Counted from the stretch's first letter, positions 15,918 through 24,959 are shown. The stretch: DNA of 64,000 bases from Polynucleobacter alcilacus (GCF_018881545.1 NZ_JACVQD010000001.1:586039-650038); one strand, 5' to 3'. A program made the numbers and translations. Notes: generated by a model not told the origin, from the letters alone.

Positions 15918-17159
15918 ATGGCAAAAATACTGGTAGCCGGTGGATCTCTTGGTGGCTTGTTTGTAGCTAATATATTGCTGCGTCAAGGTCATGATGTCAC
16001 CCTGCTAGAAAAAGCAACCGGTTCCCTAGATGGTCGCGGCGCAGGTATTGTGACGCATGATGCCTTAGCTAAAGCATTGGGTGCCGCCGGAGTAACAGTG
16101 GATGATTCCCTCGGAGTAGCGGTAACAAAGCGTGTCACCTTGGGCGCTGATGGACAGACTCTAGGTGAAATGGCGCTACCTCAAATACTGACCTCTTGGA
16201 GCCGGCTATATCAGATGCTCAAGGAAAACTTTCCTGTTGAGCGCTATCTACAAGGTAAGACGGTAAAAACAGTGACTCAAGATGCAAATGCAGTACAAGT
16301 TGGTTGTGATGATGGCAGTCAATATGAGGCCGAGTTATTGATTGCCTCTGATGGCATTCGCTCTGGCGTTAGAGCGCAGCTTGCACCCGAGATTCAGCCT
16401 GAATATGCAGGGTATATTGCGTGGCGCGGAGTCTGTGACGAATCAGTACTGTCTCAGTACACCCTGGATACGCTATTTAACTATTTTGGATTTTGCCTAC
16501 CGAGTGGTGAGCAGATGCTGGGGTATCCAGTAGCTGGGTCTGGTAATGACACGCGCCCAGGCAAACGACGTTATAACTTTGTTTGGTATCGTCCTGCATC
16601 TGAATCTCAGGAGCTGATCGAGCTGCTGACAGATGATGATGGTCATTACCATCCTACTGGCATCTCCCCTTCTAAGGTTTCTGGAAAACATATAGCAAAT
16701 ATGCGTAAAGAAGCCCAAGCAATCCTCGCGCCCCAATATACGGAGATATTAGAAAAAACGGTCTCTCCATTTTTACAAGCGATATATGACGTCCGTTCTG
16801 AGCAAATTGTTTTTGGCAGAGTTGCTTTGATGGGCGATGCAGCATTTGTGGGTAGACCACATGTAGGAATGGGTGTGACTAAGGCAGGAGATGAAGCCAT
16901 CGTTATTGCCAGACATATTGCTAAGTTGGGTGCCAGTCCAGAAGCTCTAAAGGCCTATGGAGATGAACGCCTGAAATTAGGCCAGCAGGTAGTAGCTAGA
17001 GCCCAGTATTTGGGTCGCTATATGCAAGCGCAAGGGAGTAAAGGCGCAAGGGATAACGCCAAGCTCAAAAGGAATGCCGATACTGTAATGGCAGAAACCG
17101 CCATTGATATCAGTGATTTATTAGCCCAAGGGAAAGCAGTGCCTGAATCCACGCATTAA
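15918..17159 (+). CDS. FAD-dependent aromatic monooxygenase, 2,6-dihydroxypyridine 3-hydroxylase-like
   Basis: A 413-residue group A flavoprotein hydroxylase that would hydroxylate an aromatic ring with NAD(P)H and O2. Seen are the N-terminal Rossmann motif GGSLGG (8-13), the DG motif (SDGIRSGVR) and the GD motif (LMGDAAFVGRPH). Segments such as YAGYIAWRG, NFVWYR and GDAAFVGRPHVGMGVTKAGDEA recall 2,6-dihydroxypyridine 3-hydroxylase of the nicotine pathway more than p-hydroxybenzoate or salicylate hydroxylases; this is from memory, not alignment. An earlier in-frame ATG (15894) overlaps the VOC gene; I prefer ATG 15918 because the Rossmann strand starts there. Next to a molybdenum hydroxylase, it suggests N-heterocycle degradation. 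Confidence 0.85.
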   Translation: MAKILVAGGSLGGLFVANILLRQGHDVTLLEKATGSLDGRGAGIVTHDALAKALGAAGVTVDDSLGVAVTKRVTLGADGQTLGEMALPQILTSWSRLYQMLKENFPVERYLQGKTVKTVTQDANAVQVGCDDGSQYEAELLIASDGIRSGVRAQLAPEIQPEYAGYIAWRGVCDESVLSQYTLDTLFNYFGFCLPSGEQMLGYPVAGSGNDTRPGKRRYNFVWYRPASESQELIELLTDDDGHYHPTGISPSKVSGKHIANMRKEAQAILAPQYTEILEKTVSPFLQAIYDVRSEQIVFGRVALMGDAAFVGRPHVGMGVTKAGDEAIVIARHIAKLGASPEALKAYGDERLKLGQQVVARAQYLGRYMQAQGSKGARDNAKLKRNADTVMAETAIDISDLLAQGKAVPESTH

Positions 17160-17235
17160 TTGGTGCTTTCAGTTAAGATTTATGAAACAAAAAAGTATTC
17201 TTATTCAAACACAGTTTTAAATGGAGGAGACAACC

Positions 17236-18471
17236 ATGAAACAAAAGGTAACGAGTCAAACTAGAAGAAAAATACTGATTGGTGGAGCTACAGTTGCAAG
17301 CACCCCACTTTGGTTAAATGTTGCTAAGGCCCAAGCCGACACGATTAAGATCGGTTTTCCAACTCCCCTAACTGGTCCATTTTCAGCAGAAGCTCAGGAT
17401 CAAGTAAAGGCAGCTGAATTGGCCATTAAAGAATTTAATGATGCCGGTGGATTTAATGGTCGCAAAGCCGAACTCTTAGTGCGTGACGACAAATTAAATC
17501 CTGGTGAAGCTGCTACACGCACATTAGAGCTAATAGAAAAAGATAAAGTGAACTATGTAGTTGGCTCATTGTCTGCTGCCACACAACTTTCAATCAATGC
17601 GGTTTGTAAAGAACGTAAAGTACTTTTTAATTCCATCAGTCAGTCTGATGCGATTAACGAAGCCAAAGACTGGAGTGTCTATACATTCCACGAAGCTTTG
17701 AACCCAACGATGACTGCTGGTGCTGTGGCTCGTTATTCCATTCCTCGCTTTGGTAAAAAGATTGTGTTCCTCACGGCTGACTATGCTTATGGTCACGAGA
17801 TGGTACGCGCCTTTGAACGTGCCGGCAAAGAAATGGGCGCTACCACTTTGGCGGATATTCGCCATCCACTAGGCGCATCTGATTACTCTGCTTTCTTGCC
17901 CAGAATCAAAGCCTTGAACCCTGATATTTTGGTGCTCTGTAACTTTGGCCGCGACCTTGTGAACGCAGCAAAACAATGTACCGACTTTGGCCTGAAATCG
18001 AGCATGAAGATAGTAACGCCCGTCTTGCTCTATACCTCACGTCTTGCTGGTGGTCCAGAAGCATTTGAAGGTATTGCTGGTGGCACCTCGTATTACTGGG
18101 GCTTAGAGGATCGTATTCCAACAGCCAAAACATTTAATGATGCTTTCCGCAAAATGTATAACGGTTCAGTGCCATCCGATTACGGTGCCCTAGGTTATGC
18201 AGGGGTGAGGAGTGTCCTCGCCTCGATCAAGATTGCCAAATCCACTGAAACCATGAAGGTAGTCACCGCCATGGAAAACCTCAAATACGATTGGTACAAA
18301 GGTCCTGAGTACTATCGTAAGTGCGATCATCAAGCCGTTCAAACTGTGATTATTGTTGAGTCCAAATCCAAGAATATGAAAGACAAATACGATGTCTTCA
18401 ATATTCTGACTATCGAACCCACTACTGAGAAAAATATGCGCAGTTGCGCAGAGCTAGGCCACAAAGCCTAA
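17236..18471 (+). CDS. ABC transporter substrate-binding protein (branched-chain amino acid type), Tat-exported
   Basis: A 411-residue type I periplasmic binding protein of the LivK/amide-binding family (DTIKIGFPTPLTGPFSAEAQ after the signal). The N-terminus QTRRKILIGG followed by a mild hydrophobic stretch and AKAQA looks like a twin-arginine signal cleaved near residue 32. The start ATG 17236 is preceded by a perfect GGAGGAG. It is the first gene of a complete Liv-type transporter. Relatives bind amino acids, amides or aromatic acids; here the neighbouring hydroxylases suggest an aromatic or heterocyclic ligand, which is inference. Confidence 0.92.
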   Translation: MKQKVTSQTRRKILIGGATVASTPLWLNVAKAQADTIKIGFPTPLTGPFSAEAQDQVKAAELAIKEFNDAGGFNGRKAELLVRDDKLNPGEAATRTLELIEKDKVNYVVGSLSAATQLSINAVCKERKVLFNSISQSDAINEAKDWSVYTFHEALNPTMTAGAVARYSIPRFGKKIVFLTADYAYGHEMVRAFERAGKEMGATTLADIRHPLGASDYSAFLPRIKALNPDILVLCNFGRDLVNAAKQCTDFGLKSSMKIVTPVLLYTSRLAGGPEAFEGIAGGTSYYWGLEDRIPTAKTFNDAFRKMYNGSVPSDYGALGYAGVRSVLASIKIAKSTETMKVVTAMENLKYDWYKGPEYYRKCDHQAVQTVIIVESKSKNMKDKYDVFNILTIEPTTEKNMRSCAELGHKA

Positions 18472-18480
18472 TACCAAATC

Positions 18481-18508
18481 TCAGGGTAGATCACTTGATT
18501 TACCCTGA
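18481..18508 (+). other. Stem-loop after the binding-protein gene
   Basis: TCAGGGTA (18481-18488) pairs with TACCCTGA (18501-18508), with further ATC/GAT pairing inside the loop. No T tract follows, so it is more likely an mRNA-stabilising hairpin at the end of the binding-protein message than a terminator. Confidence 0.6.
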
Positions 18509-18511
18509 TTC

Positions 18512-18547
18512 ACTCCCCTTGAACCGGTTTGGTCATGGGGAGTTTTT
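18512..18547 (+). terminator. Intra-operon terminator/attenuator between binding protein and permease
   Basis: ACTCCCC (18512-18518) pairs with GGGGAGT (18537-18543) around an inner, partly self-complementary stretch, followed by TTTT. Partial termination here would make the binding protein more abundant than the permeases 12 bases further on, a common arrangement in binding-protein operons. Confidence 0.65.
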
Positions 18548-18559
18548 CTGAGTACATTT

Positions 18560-19444
18560 ATGACCGGTCTATCCTTCGAACTTTTATGCATGCAGTTGCT
18601 AACAGGCATTGCCCTAGGCAGCATTTATGCACTCCTTGCTTTAGGCTTATGTCTTATTTTTGGCATGCTCAATGTAGTGAACTTTGCCCATGGTGCTTTC
18701 TTTATGGTGGGCGCATTTTTAGGTGTTTATTTCTTGGGGGTAACCGGTAACTTTTGGTTTAGCCTTGTTTTAACACCGCTTGTTACTGGAGGCCTTGGTT
18801 TGTTCACCGAGCGCTTCTTAGTAAGACCTCTATATGGTCGCGGTATTGATTACCCACTACTGCTTACCTTTGGCCTATCCTATGTTTTGATTGAAGTGAT
18901 GCGCGTGACTTTCGGCATTGAAGGACTTCCCTCAGTGACGCCGGCTGGCCTTGGCGGAACAATGAATGTAGGCATTGGTGACTTCCCAAAATATCGCCTC
19001 TTTCTGATTGCTGCTACTGCCCTTATTATTTTTGGCGTCTGGTTTTTTATCCAGAAAACCCGCTACGGACTAATTATTAAAGCCGGTGCAGCCGACCAAG
19101 AAATTGTCAAAGTGTTAGGTATTGATATTGCCAAAGTTTGGCTACTGGTATTCGGTCTGGGTTGCGCGATTGCTGGTCTATCTGGAATCCTGGCTGCGCC
19201 AACTCGCTCAGTTAATCCAGAAATGGGTATACCCATTCTTGCTGAGTCATTTGTAGTTACTGTTGTGGGTGGCATGGGCTCACCAGTTGGTGCAGTGGTA
19301 GCGGGACTTTTGGTTGGCGTTGTCTATAGTATGACCTCACTCTTCTTCCCCGAGTTAGCCGAACTCTCTATTTTTGTATTAATGGCAGTGGTCTTATTGA
19401 TTCGTCCTCAAGGTCTGTTTGGTAAAGCGGGGGCGATGGGCTAA
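18560..19444 (+). CDS. livH: Branched-chain amino acid-type ABC transporter permease (LivH family)
   Basis: A 294-residue inner-membrane permease with about eight hydrophobic segments. LGSIYALLALGLCLIFGMLN and VVNFAHGAFFMVGA at the N-terminus and GIDIAKVWLLVFGLGCAIAG with GGMGSPVGAVVAGLLVG near the end are LivH signatures. It pairs with the LivM-type permease that follows to form the membrane channel. It follows the binding-protein gene after an attenuator-like hairpin. Confidence 0.94.
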   Translation: MTGLSFELLCMQLLTGIALGSIYALLALGLCLIFGMLNVVNFAHGAFFMVGAFLGVYFLGVTGNFWFSLVLTPLVTGGLGLFTERFLVRPLYGRGIDYPLLLTFGLSYVLIEVMRVTFGIEGLPSVTPAGLGGTMNVGIGDFPKYRLFLIAATALIIFGVWFFIQKTRYGLIIKAGAADQEIVKVLGIDIAKVWLLVFGLGCAIAGLSGILAAPTRSVNPEMGIPILAESFVVTVVGGMGSPVGAVVAGLLVGVVYSMTSLFFPELAELSIFVLMAVVLLIRPQGLFGKAGAMG

Positions 19445-19448
19445 ATTG

Positions 19449-20408
19449 ATGAAGTCATTTTTCCAACTCATTGCACGTCACCGAGTGCTAGCCAGCACCC
19501 TTTTCCTGGCGATATTTCCATTCATCATGCCCTACGAGGCCTTGGCGATTAACATTTTGATCTTCGGCTTGTTTGCCATGGGATTTAATCTCTTATTTGG
19601 CTACATGGGTCTACTCTCATTTGGTCATGCGGCCTTCTTAGGTATTGGCAGCTACTTCACCGGCATTGCCATCGTTCATTACGGAGTGCCTTGGGCGGCT
19701 GCCATTCTGATTGGCGTAGTGGGTGCAGCGCTTGGTGGACTCATTATGGGCTTTCTGGCAATTCGTACGCGCGGCATCTACTTCTCTATGGTGACCTTAG
19801 CGCTCGGTCAAATTGTTTACTATATTTTCTATAAAGCGGAAAGTTTTACTGGTGGTGAGAATGGTTTACGGGGTGTCCGAGTAGATACATTCAATATCCT
19901 TGGAATTCCAGTCGATTTTTTAAATCCGCTAGTGAAGTACTACATCATCTTATTTTTTGTTGTTATCGCAATCTGGCTAATCTCTCGCATTCTGAATTCA
20001 CCATTAGGTGCAGTCATGGAGGCGATTCGGGAAAATGAGAAACGTGCTGCAGCCTGTGGTTTTGATGTTGCAAAAACAAAGCTCTTGGTCTTCGTCCTCT
20101 CAGCAGCGATTTGTGGCTTAGCGGGATCACTTCGCGCCCTCCACCTCTCCATCGTACCAATTGACTCTTTGCACTACTTGCAATCCGGTCAAGCCGTCAT
20201 GATGAGTATCTTAGGTGGTATGGGCACTTTTTTTGGGCCTTTTATTGGCGCGGCCGTCATGCTGTACCTGGAAGATGTTGTTACCAGCTTCACTAAACAT
20301 TGGATGGCTGTGATCGGTTTGGTCTTCATGTTCTTTGTACTATTTTTCCCTAAGGGCATCTGGGGAACAATTCTGAGCAAGCTCAACATTCAGCGGGATT
20401 CAAAATAA
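19449..20408 (+). CDS. livM: Branched-chain amino acid-type ABC transporter permease (LivM family)
   Basis: The second permease, 319 residues from ATG 19449. The LivM motif NLLFGYMGLLSFGHAAFLGIGSYF is present in the first third, and RENEKRAAACGFDVAKTKLLVF marks the cytoplasmic loop contacting the ATPases. A TTG ten codons upstream (19419) is in frame but would run into the livH coding end and adds only a basic tail, so I prefer the ATG. Its stop overlaps the start of the first ATPase gene. Confidence 0.93.
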   Translation: MKSFFQLIARHRVLASTLFLAIFPFIMPYEALAINILIFGLFAMGFNLLFGYMGLLSFGHAAFLGIGSYFTGIAIVHYGVPWAAAILIGVVGAALGGLIMGFLAIRTRGIYFSMVTLALGQIVYYIFYKAESFTGGENGLRGVRVDTFNILGIPVDFLNPLVKYYIILFFVVIAIWLISRILNSPLGAVMEAIRENEKRAAACGFDVAKTKLLVFVLSAAICGLAGSLRALHLSIVPIDSLHYLQSGQAVMMSILGGMGTFFGPFIGAAVMLYLEDVVTSFTKHWMAVIGLVFMFFVLFFPKGIWGTILSKLNIQRDSK

Positions 20409-21163
20409 TGAATAGCCCATCAACCACTCCAATCCTTGAGGCGCGTAATATCAGCAAGAGTTTTGGTAAGTTTAAAGCTCTACAAGATGTATCCACCAGC
20501 TTTATGCCTGGATCACTGACTGCCATCATTGGTCCTAACGGTGCAGGTAAGAGCACTTTCTTTAATGTCTTAAGTGGCGCCTTTCCTCCAAGTAGTGGAC
20601 AAATCTTATTTAATGGCAAAGATATCACTGGCATGCAGCAATATGAGTTTGCACGCATTGGTATATCGAAAAGCTTTCAAATCACCAACGTATTCAAGCA
20701 GCTGAGCGTTCATGAAAATGTACGTGTTGCTGCGCAAATGGAAACTGCGCGTTATGATTTTCTTCGTAATGCCCAAAGTTATCCTGAACCTATTGAGTTA
20801 GCTGATCAATTGCTTCGCCGCGTCAATCTCGAGCATTTACGTAATAAGAAGACTGGCGACTTAGCCCATGGTCAACAGCGCGCCCTAGAAATTGCTATGG
20901 CTTTAGCTTGTAATCCCAGTCTACTGCTACTGGATGAGCCTACTGCAGGGATGTCCCCAGAGGAAACACTAGTGATGATGGATCTCATTCGAACTTTAGC
21001 CAGTGAACGCACTGTCATTTTGGTTGAACACAAGATGAAACTCATCATGGGTCTTTGCAAACGCATCATCGTTCTTCATCATGGAGAATTTTTGGCTGAA
21101 GGTACTCCTGAAGAAATCCAAAATAATGCTGAAGTACGTCGCGTGTACTTAGGCCAAGGTTAA
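20408..21163 (+). CDS. livG: ABC transporter ATP-binding protein (LivG family)
   Basis: A 251-residue ATPase with Walker [10 protein letters not shown] (about 38-46), a signature segment [16 protein letters not shown] in which the usual LSGGQ reads AHGQQ (typical of LivG proteins), Walker [12 protein letters not shown] and the switch His in VEHKM. The C-terminal extension typical of LivG ([20 protein letters not shown]) is present. Translationally coupled to livM (the stop codon overlaps its ATG). Confidence 0.95.
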   Translation: MNSPSTTPILEARNISKSFGKFKALQDVSTSFMPGSLTAIIGPNGAGKSTFFNVLSGAFPPSSGQILFNGKDITGMQQYEFARIGISKSFQITNVFKQLSVHENVRVAAQMETARYDFLRNAQSYPEPIELADQLLRRVNLEHLRNKKTGDLAHGQQRALEIAMALACNPSLLLLDEPTAGMSPEETLVMMDLIRTLASERTVILVEHKMKLIMGLCKRIIVLHHGEFLAEGTPEEIQNNAEVRRVYLGQG

Positions 21164-21177
21164 TTTAAAGGTCCTCT

Positions 21178-21882
21178 ATGTTGCAGCTTGAAAACCTAAA
21201 CGCCTGGTACGACCGAAGTCACGTCTTACAGGGAGTCTCCTTACAGGTGAATAAAGGTGAGATTGTTACCTTGATGGGACGTAATGGTGCTGGCAAGACT
21301 ACTACCCTGCGGACCTTGATGGGCCTCTTATCCAAACGTCAAGGTAAAGCATCTATTGATGGCACGTCATTTTTAGATTTACCGGCCCATGAGCGCTTTC
21401 ACTTGGGGCTTGCTTATGTTCCAGAGGATCGGCGTATCGTCCCAGGACTCACTGTCAAAGAAAATCTAGAGCTGGGAGTGATTGCCCAGAAAAATCGTGG
21501 CGATATGAGTGCCTTAGTAGATGAAATCGCTGAAACCTTTCCTAGACTTAAAGAACGTCTTGATCAAGATGGCACTTCAATGTCGGGAGGTGAGCAACAA
21601 ATGCTGGCGATTGCTAGAGCGATGATCGGTAAACCAAAAGTCATCCTACTAGATGAACCCTCGGAAGGCATCATGCCAGTGCTCGTCGAAGAAATGTTTG
21701 CGCTTTTTGCCAATCTCAAAGCTCAAGGCCTCACTATTCTGCTGGTTGAGCAAAACGTACAACAAGCATTAAAGATTTCAGACCGGGCTTATATCTTGGA
21801 TCAAGGTGAGATTGTGTTTCACGACACTGCCCAAAATCTCTTAAATAATGACGAGATTCAGCAGAAGTATTGCGCGGTTTAA
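21178..21882 (+). CDS. livF: ABC transporter ATP-binding protein (LivF family)
   Basis: The partner ATPase, 234 residues, ending the transporter operon. Walker A GRNGAGKTT is near residue 38, the signature is SGGEQQMLAIARAM, Walker B VILLDEPSEGI, and the switch His position is replaced by Gln in VEQNVQ, as usual for LivF. It begins 14 bases after livG. The gene is followed immediately by a convergent YqaA-family gene. Confidence 0.95.
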   Translation: MLQLENLNAWYDRSHVLQGVSLQVNKGEIVTLMGRNGAGKTTTLRTLMGLLSKRQGKASIDGTSFLDLPAHERFHLGLAYVPEDRRIVPGLTVKENLELGVIAQKNRGDMSALVDEIAETFPRLKERLDQDGTSMSGGEQQMLAIARAMIGKPKVILLDEPSEGIMPVLVEEMFALFANLKAQGLTILLVEQNVQQALKISDRAYILDQGEIVFHDTAQNLLNNDEIQQKYCAV

Positions 21883-21892
21883 AGCAGCTGCA

Positions 21893-22396
21893 TTAGAGAA
21901 TATGTAACCAACGTCCTAATTGCTGCCACACGCTATCGGGGACAAGGGTGAGTAACCAAGTCATGCTGAGATAGCGGAGTAATTTTCCAAAGAACATATA
22001 CACCATGCAAGGGAACCAGGCTAAACGCAGCCAGCCTGCTGCAACACAAAGAGGATCTCCAACACCAGGTAACCAGGCTAGAAGCAGTATCTTGGGACCC
22101 CAGTCTTTCAGCCATGTGTGCAGACGGCCCTTGGTCTTAATTTCGACTGACTTAATTCCTTTGCTAGCCAAAAAACCTAGCCACCAATCAAACATCCCTC
22201 CCAAGGTATTGCCAACAGTAGCGACAAGGATTGCAATCCAATAAAGATGTGGGTTGATCGTAATATAGCCAAATAGAATTGGCTCGGAACCGACCGGCAG
22301 CAAAGTTGCCGATAAAAATGCGCTGATGAATACCGCAGGCAAACCAATGGCTGGCATTCCAAACCAGCCAAAAAAATGCTCAAAGAATGGATCCAT
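21893..22396 (-). CDS. YqaA family (DedA-like, VTT domain) membrane protein
   Basis: A 167-residue inner-membrane protein with the VTT/DedA-like fold seen in YqaA: SAFLSATLLPVGSEP near residue 26, GNTLGGMFDWWLG, then a re-entrant segment with LLLAWLPGVGDPLCVAAGWLR and a final membrane helix. DedA relatives act in lipid-carrier or phospholipid translocation and membrane homeostasis, but the job of YqaA itself is not known. Its start touches the stop of the class III CoA-transferase gene upstream, so the two are probably co-transcribed without an obvious functional link. Confidence 0.87.
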   Translation of the reverse strand: MDPFFEHFFGWFGMPAIGLPAVFISAFLSATLLPVGSEPILFGYITINPHLYWIAILVATVGNTLGGMFDWWLGFLASKGIKSVEIKTKGRLHTWLKDWGPKILLLAWLPGVGDPLCVAAGWLRLAWFPCMVYMFFGKLLRYLSMTWLLTLVPDSVWQQLGRWLHIL

Positions 22397-23601
22397 TAAG
22401 CCAGAATTCCTGATTTTTTCAGGATAGCGATTTGTTCTTCAGTAAGGCCAGCAGATTTGAGAACGACATCAGTATGCTCCCCTAGCGTAGGGGCACGATA
22501 ACGAATTGCACCAGGATTTTGAGAAAGCTTAGGAATGATCCCAGGAACCTGTACCTTAAGGCCATTGGCTGCTTGCACAGTTTCAATTACACCACGCGCC
22601 TGATAGTGGGGATCTTCAGCAATATCTTTTGCGGTGTAGATTTTTCCTGAGGGTACGTCAGCGTGTTTTAGGGCCTGAATCACTTCATCCAGACCTAGCG
22701 TCGCGGTCCAAGCATTAATCGCTGCATCAATTTCGATAGCGCGCTTTGCACGTCCGTCATTGTGCGCAAGCGTAGGATCCTCACCCAAGTCCGATCGACC
22801 AATGAGAGTCATCAAACGCTTATAAATGGAGTCTCCATTGCCAGCAATCAGGACATACTGGCCATCACTACAGCAATAGGCATTAGATGGTGCAATCCCA
22901 GGCAAGGCGCCCCCAGCTGGCTGACGTATTGCGCCAAAAGCGGAATACTCGGGCAAGAGACTCTCAGTCAAATTAAATACTGCCTCATATAAAGCAACGT
23001 CAATCATTTGCCCTTGTCCACCTCGAGCATCCCTTTCATAGAGGGCCAATAAGACGCCAATAGCCCCATGAAGGCCCGCGATGGTATCTCCAAGAGAAAC
23101 GCCAGCCCTAACCGGAACCTCGCCAGGATGGCCTGTGATGTAACGTAAGCCAGCCATTGCTTCACCAATGGCAGCAAAGCCAGGCTCATCTCGCCTTGGC
23201 CCATCCTGACCATAACCAGAGATGCGCAACATAATGAGTTTCGGATTGGCTTTATGAAGATCTTCCCAGCCAAGACCCCACTTCTCTAGAGTCCCTGGCC
23301 GAAAATTTTCAATGACCACATCGGCCTCGAGCGCCAATTTCCTGGCAATGGCTTGACCTTCTTTTACACGAAGATCTAAACAAATCGATTGTTTATTGCG
23401 CGATTGCGCTTGCCACCAAACTGAAGTGCCCTCATGAAGCATTCTCCATTTGCGCAAAGGGTCCCCTTCACCTGGAGACTCCACCTTAATAACCTCAGCC
23501 CCAAAATCCGCAAGCGTTTTAGACGCAAATGGACCAGCAATGAGTTGGCCAAGCTCTAACACTTTGACCCCTGCGAGGATTTGTTGGTGATTATTCTGCA
23601 T
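22396..23601 (-). CDS. Class III CoA-transferase (CaiB/BaiF family)
   Basis: A 401-residue family III CoA-transferase that moves CoA between carboxylic acids. Features are VLELGQLIAGPFASKTLADFG at the N-terminus, NKQSICLDL, ENFRPGTLEKWGLG, and the catalytic Asp172 in SLGDTIAGLHG. The C-terminal GEHTD motif is present. It is divergent from an acyl-CoA dehydrogenase, which is followed by a second CoA-transferase of the same family; together they could activate and oxidise a carboxylic acid. The acyl substrate cannot be deduced. Confidence 0.92.
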   Translation of the reverse strand: MQNNHQQILAGVKVLELGQLIAGPFASKTLADFGAEVIKVESPGEGDPLRKWRMLHEGTSVWWQAQSRNKQSICLDLRVKEGQAIARKLALEADVVIENFRPGTLEKWGLGWEDLHKANPKLIMLRISGYGQDGPRRDEPGFAAIGEAMAGLRYITGHPGEVPVRAGVSLGDTIAGLHGAIGVLLALYERDARGGQGQMIDVALYEAVFNLTESLLPEYSAFGAIRQPAGGALPGIAPSNAYCCSDGQYVLIAGNGDSIYKRLMTLIGRSDLGEDPTLAHNDGRAKRAIEIDAAINAWTATLGLDEVIQALKHADVPSGKIYTAKDIAEDPHYQARGVIETVQAANGLKVQVPGIIPKLSQNPGAIRYRAPTLGEHTDVVLKSAGLTEEQIAILKKSGILA

Positions 23602-23621
23602 TGAAAAGTCTGTGCCCTTAT

Positions 23622-23651
23622 TTAGTCTATTTGCCGTTAGTCTATTTACCG
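23622..23651. repeat. Two adjacent 15-bp direct repeats in a divergent promoter region
   Basis: TTAGTCTATTTGCCG (23622-23636) is followed directly by TTAGTCTATTTACCG (23637-23651), one mismatch. A related CCTATTT sequence recurs twice a little further right. The location in the 176-base region between the divergent CoA-transferase and acyl-CoA dehydrogenase genes would suit a regulator-binding site, but no regulator is encoded beside it. Confidence 0.6.
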
Positions 23652-23777
23652 AGTTTATCTAAATCACAAATAGCCTATTTTCGCCCTATTTCTATCATTT
23701 TCCAGTATTTTCAAATCTTGCTTAAACTAGCACCTAAATAAGAAAATTATCCGTAAAACCTATCAATTGAGACTTTC

Positions 23778-24947
23778 ATGAACCTACCCATTCCTAAGCC
23801 AGATCAATATCAAGATATGCGTGAGGCTTTACGTGATCTTTGTGGAAAATTTGACTCTAGCTATTGGCAAAAAGTAGACCACGAACGAGCCTACCCAGAA
23901 GCATTTGTTAACGCGATTACCGAAGCAGGTTGGTTAGCCGCCTTGATCCCTGAAGAATATGGTGGCTCAGGATTAGGTTTAGCAGAGGCCTCAGTCATCA
24001 TGGAGGAAATTAACTTTTCTGGTGGAAACGCGGGATCATGTCATGGCCAAATGTACAACATGGGTACTTTGCTCAGACATGGATCTGAGGCACAGAAACA
24101 ACTGTATCTGCCCAAGATTGCGAATGGTGAGCTACGCCTGCAAAGTATGGCAGTGACAGAGCCCACAACTGGTACCGATACCACCAAATTGAAAACCACT
24201 GCAGTCAAAAAAGGCGACAAGTATGTAATAAATGGTCAGAAGGTTTGGATCTCCCGCATTCAGCATTCTGATTTAATGATTTTGTTAGCACGCACAACAC
24301 CCATTAGTGAAGTACAACGCAAATCTGAAGGCATGTCAATCTTCATCGTCAATCTAGCCGATTCCATTGGTAAAGGGATGGAAATCAGACCGATTGCCAA
24401 TATGGTGAATCACGAAACCAATGAAGTGTTCTTTGATCATTTAGAAATCCCAGCAGAGAATCTTATTGGTACTGAAGGCCAAGGTTTTAAATATATTTTA
24501 GATGGCTTAAATGCAGAACGGGTACTGATTGCTGCGGAATGTATTGGTGACGCCTATTGGTTTATTGATAAAGCGAGACGTTATGCCAATGATCGCGTAG
24601 TCTTTGATCGTCCGATTGGCAAAAATCAGGGCATCCAATTTCCGATTGCGGAAAGCTATATCGAAACTGAAGCAGCCAATCTCATGCGCTTCAAAGCATG
24701 TGAACTCTTTGATGCTCACCAGCCCTGTGGCCCTGAATCAAATATGTCCAAGTACCTAGCTGCTAAAGCCTCATGGGAGGCAGCGAACGTGTGTATTCAA
24801 ACGCATGGTGGCTTTGGATTTGCCAATGAATATGATGTAGAGCGGAAGTTCAGAGAAACTCGTCTATACCAAGTAGCACCAATCTCCACTAACTTGATCT
24901 ACTCTTATATAGCCGAGCATGTTCTGGGTCTACCTAGATCCTTCTAA
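23778..24947 (+). CDS. Acyl-CoA dehydrogenase family protein with atypical active-site segment
   Basis: A 389-residue flavoprotein of the acyl-CoA dehydrogenase family, with all three domains: helical N-terminus (EEYGGSGLGLAEASVIMEE), beta domain with MAVTEPTTGTDTTKLKT and KVWISRIQHSD, and C-terminal helices with THGGFGFANEYDVERKFRE. Where short- and medium-chain enzymes carry the catalytic Glu (YEGT), this protein reads YQVAPISTN, so the base is absent there and must be elsewhere if the enzyme is a dehydrogenase. It precedes a CoA-transferase gene and is divergent from another. Substrate unknown. Confidence 0.88.
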   Translation: MNLPIPKPDQYQDMREALRDLCGKFDSSYWQKVDHERAYPEAFVNAITEAGWLAALIPEEYGGSGLGLAEASVIMEEINFSGGNAGSCHGQMYNMGTLLRHGSEAQKQLYLPKIANGELRLQSMAVTEPTTGTDTTKLKTTAVKKGDKYVINGQKVWISRIQHSDLMILLARTTPISEVQRKSEGMSIFIVNLADSIGKGMEIRPIANMVNHETNEVFFDHLEIPAENLIGTEGQGFKYILDGLNAERVLIAAECIGDAYWFIDKARRYANDRVVFDRPIGKNQGIQFPIAESYIETEAANLMRFKACELFDAHQPCGPESNMSKYLAAKASWEAANVCIQTHGGFGFANEYDVERKFRETRLYQVAPISTNLIYSYIAEHVLGLPRSF

Positions 24948-24959
24948 TTGGAAATGAAT

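Noticed and set aside
19419-19448. Upstream TTG start for livM
   Set aside because: It would add ten basic residues and overlap livH; the ATG at 19449 gives the normal N-terminus.
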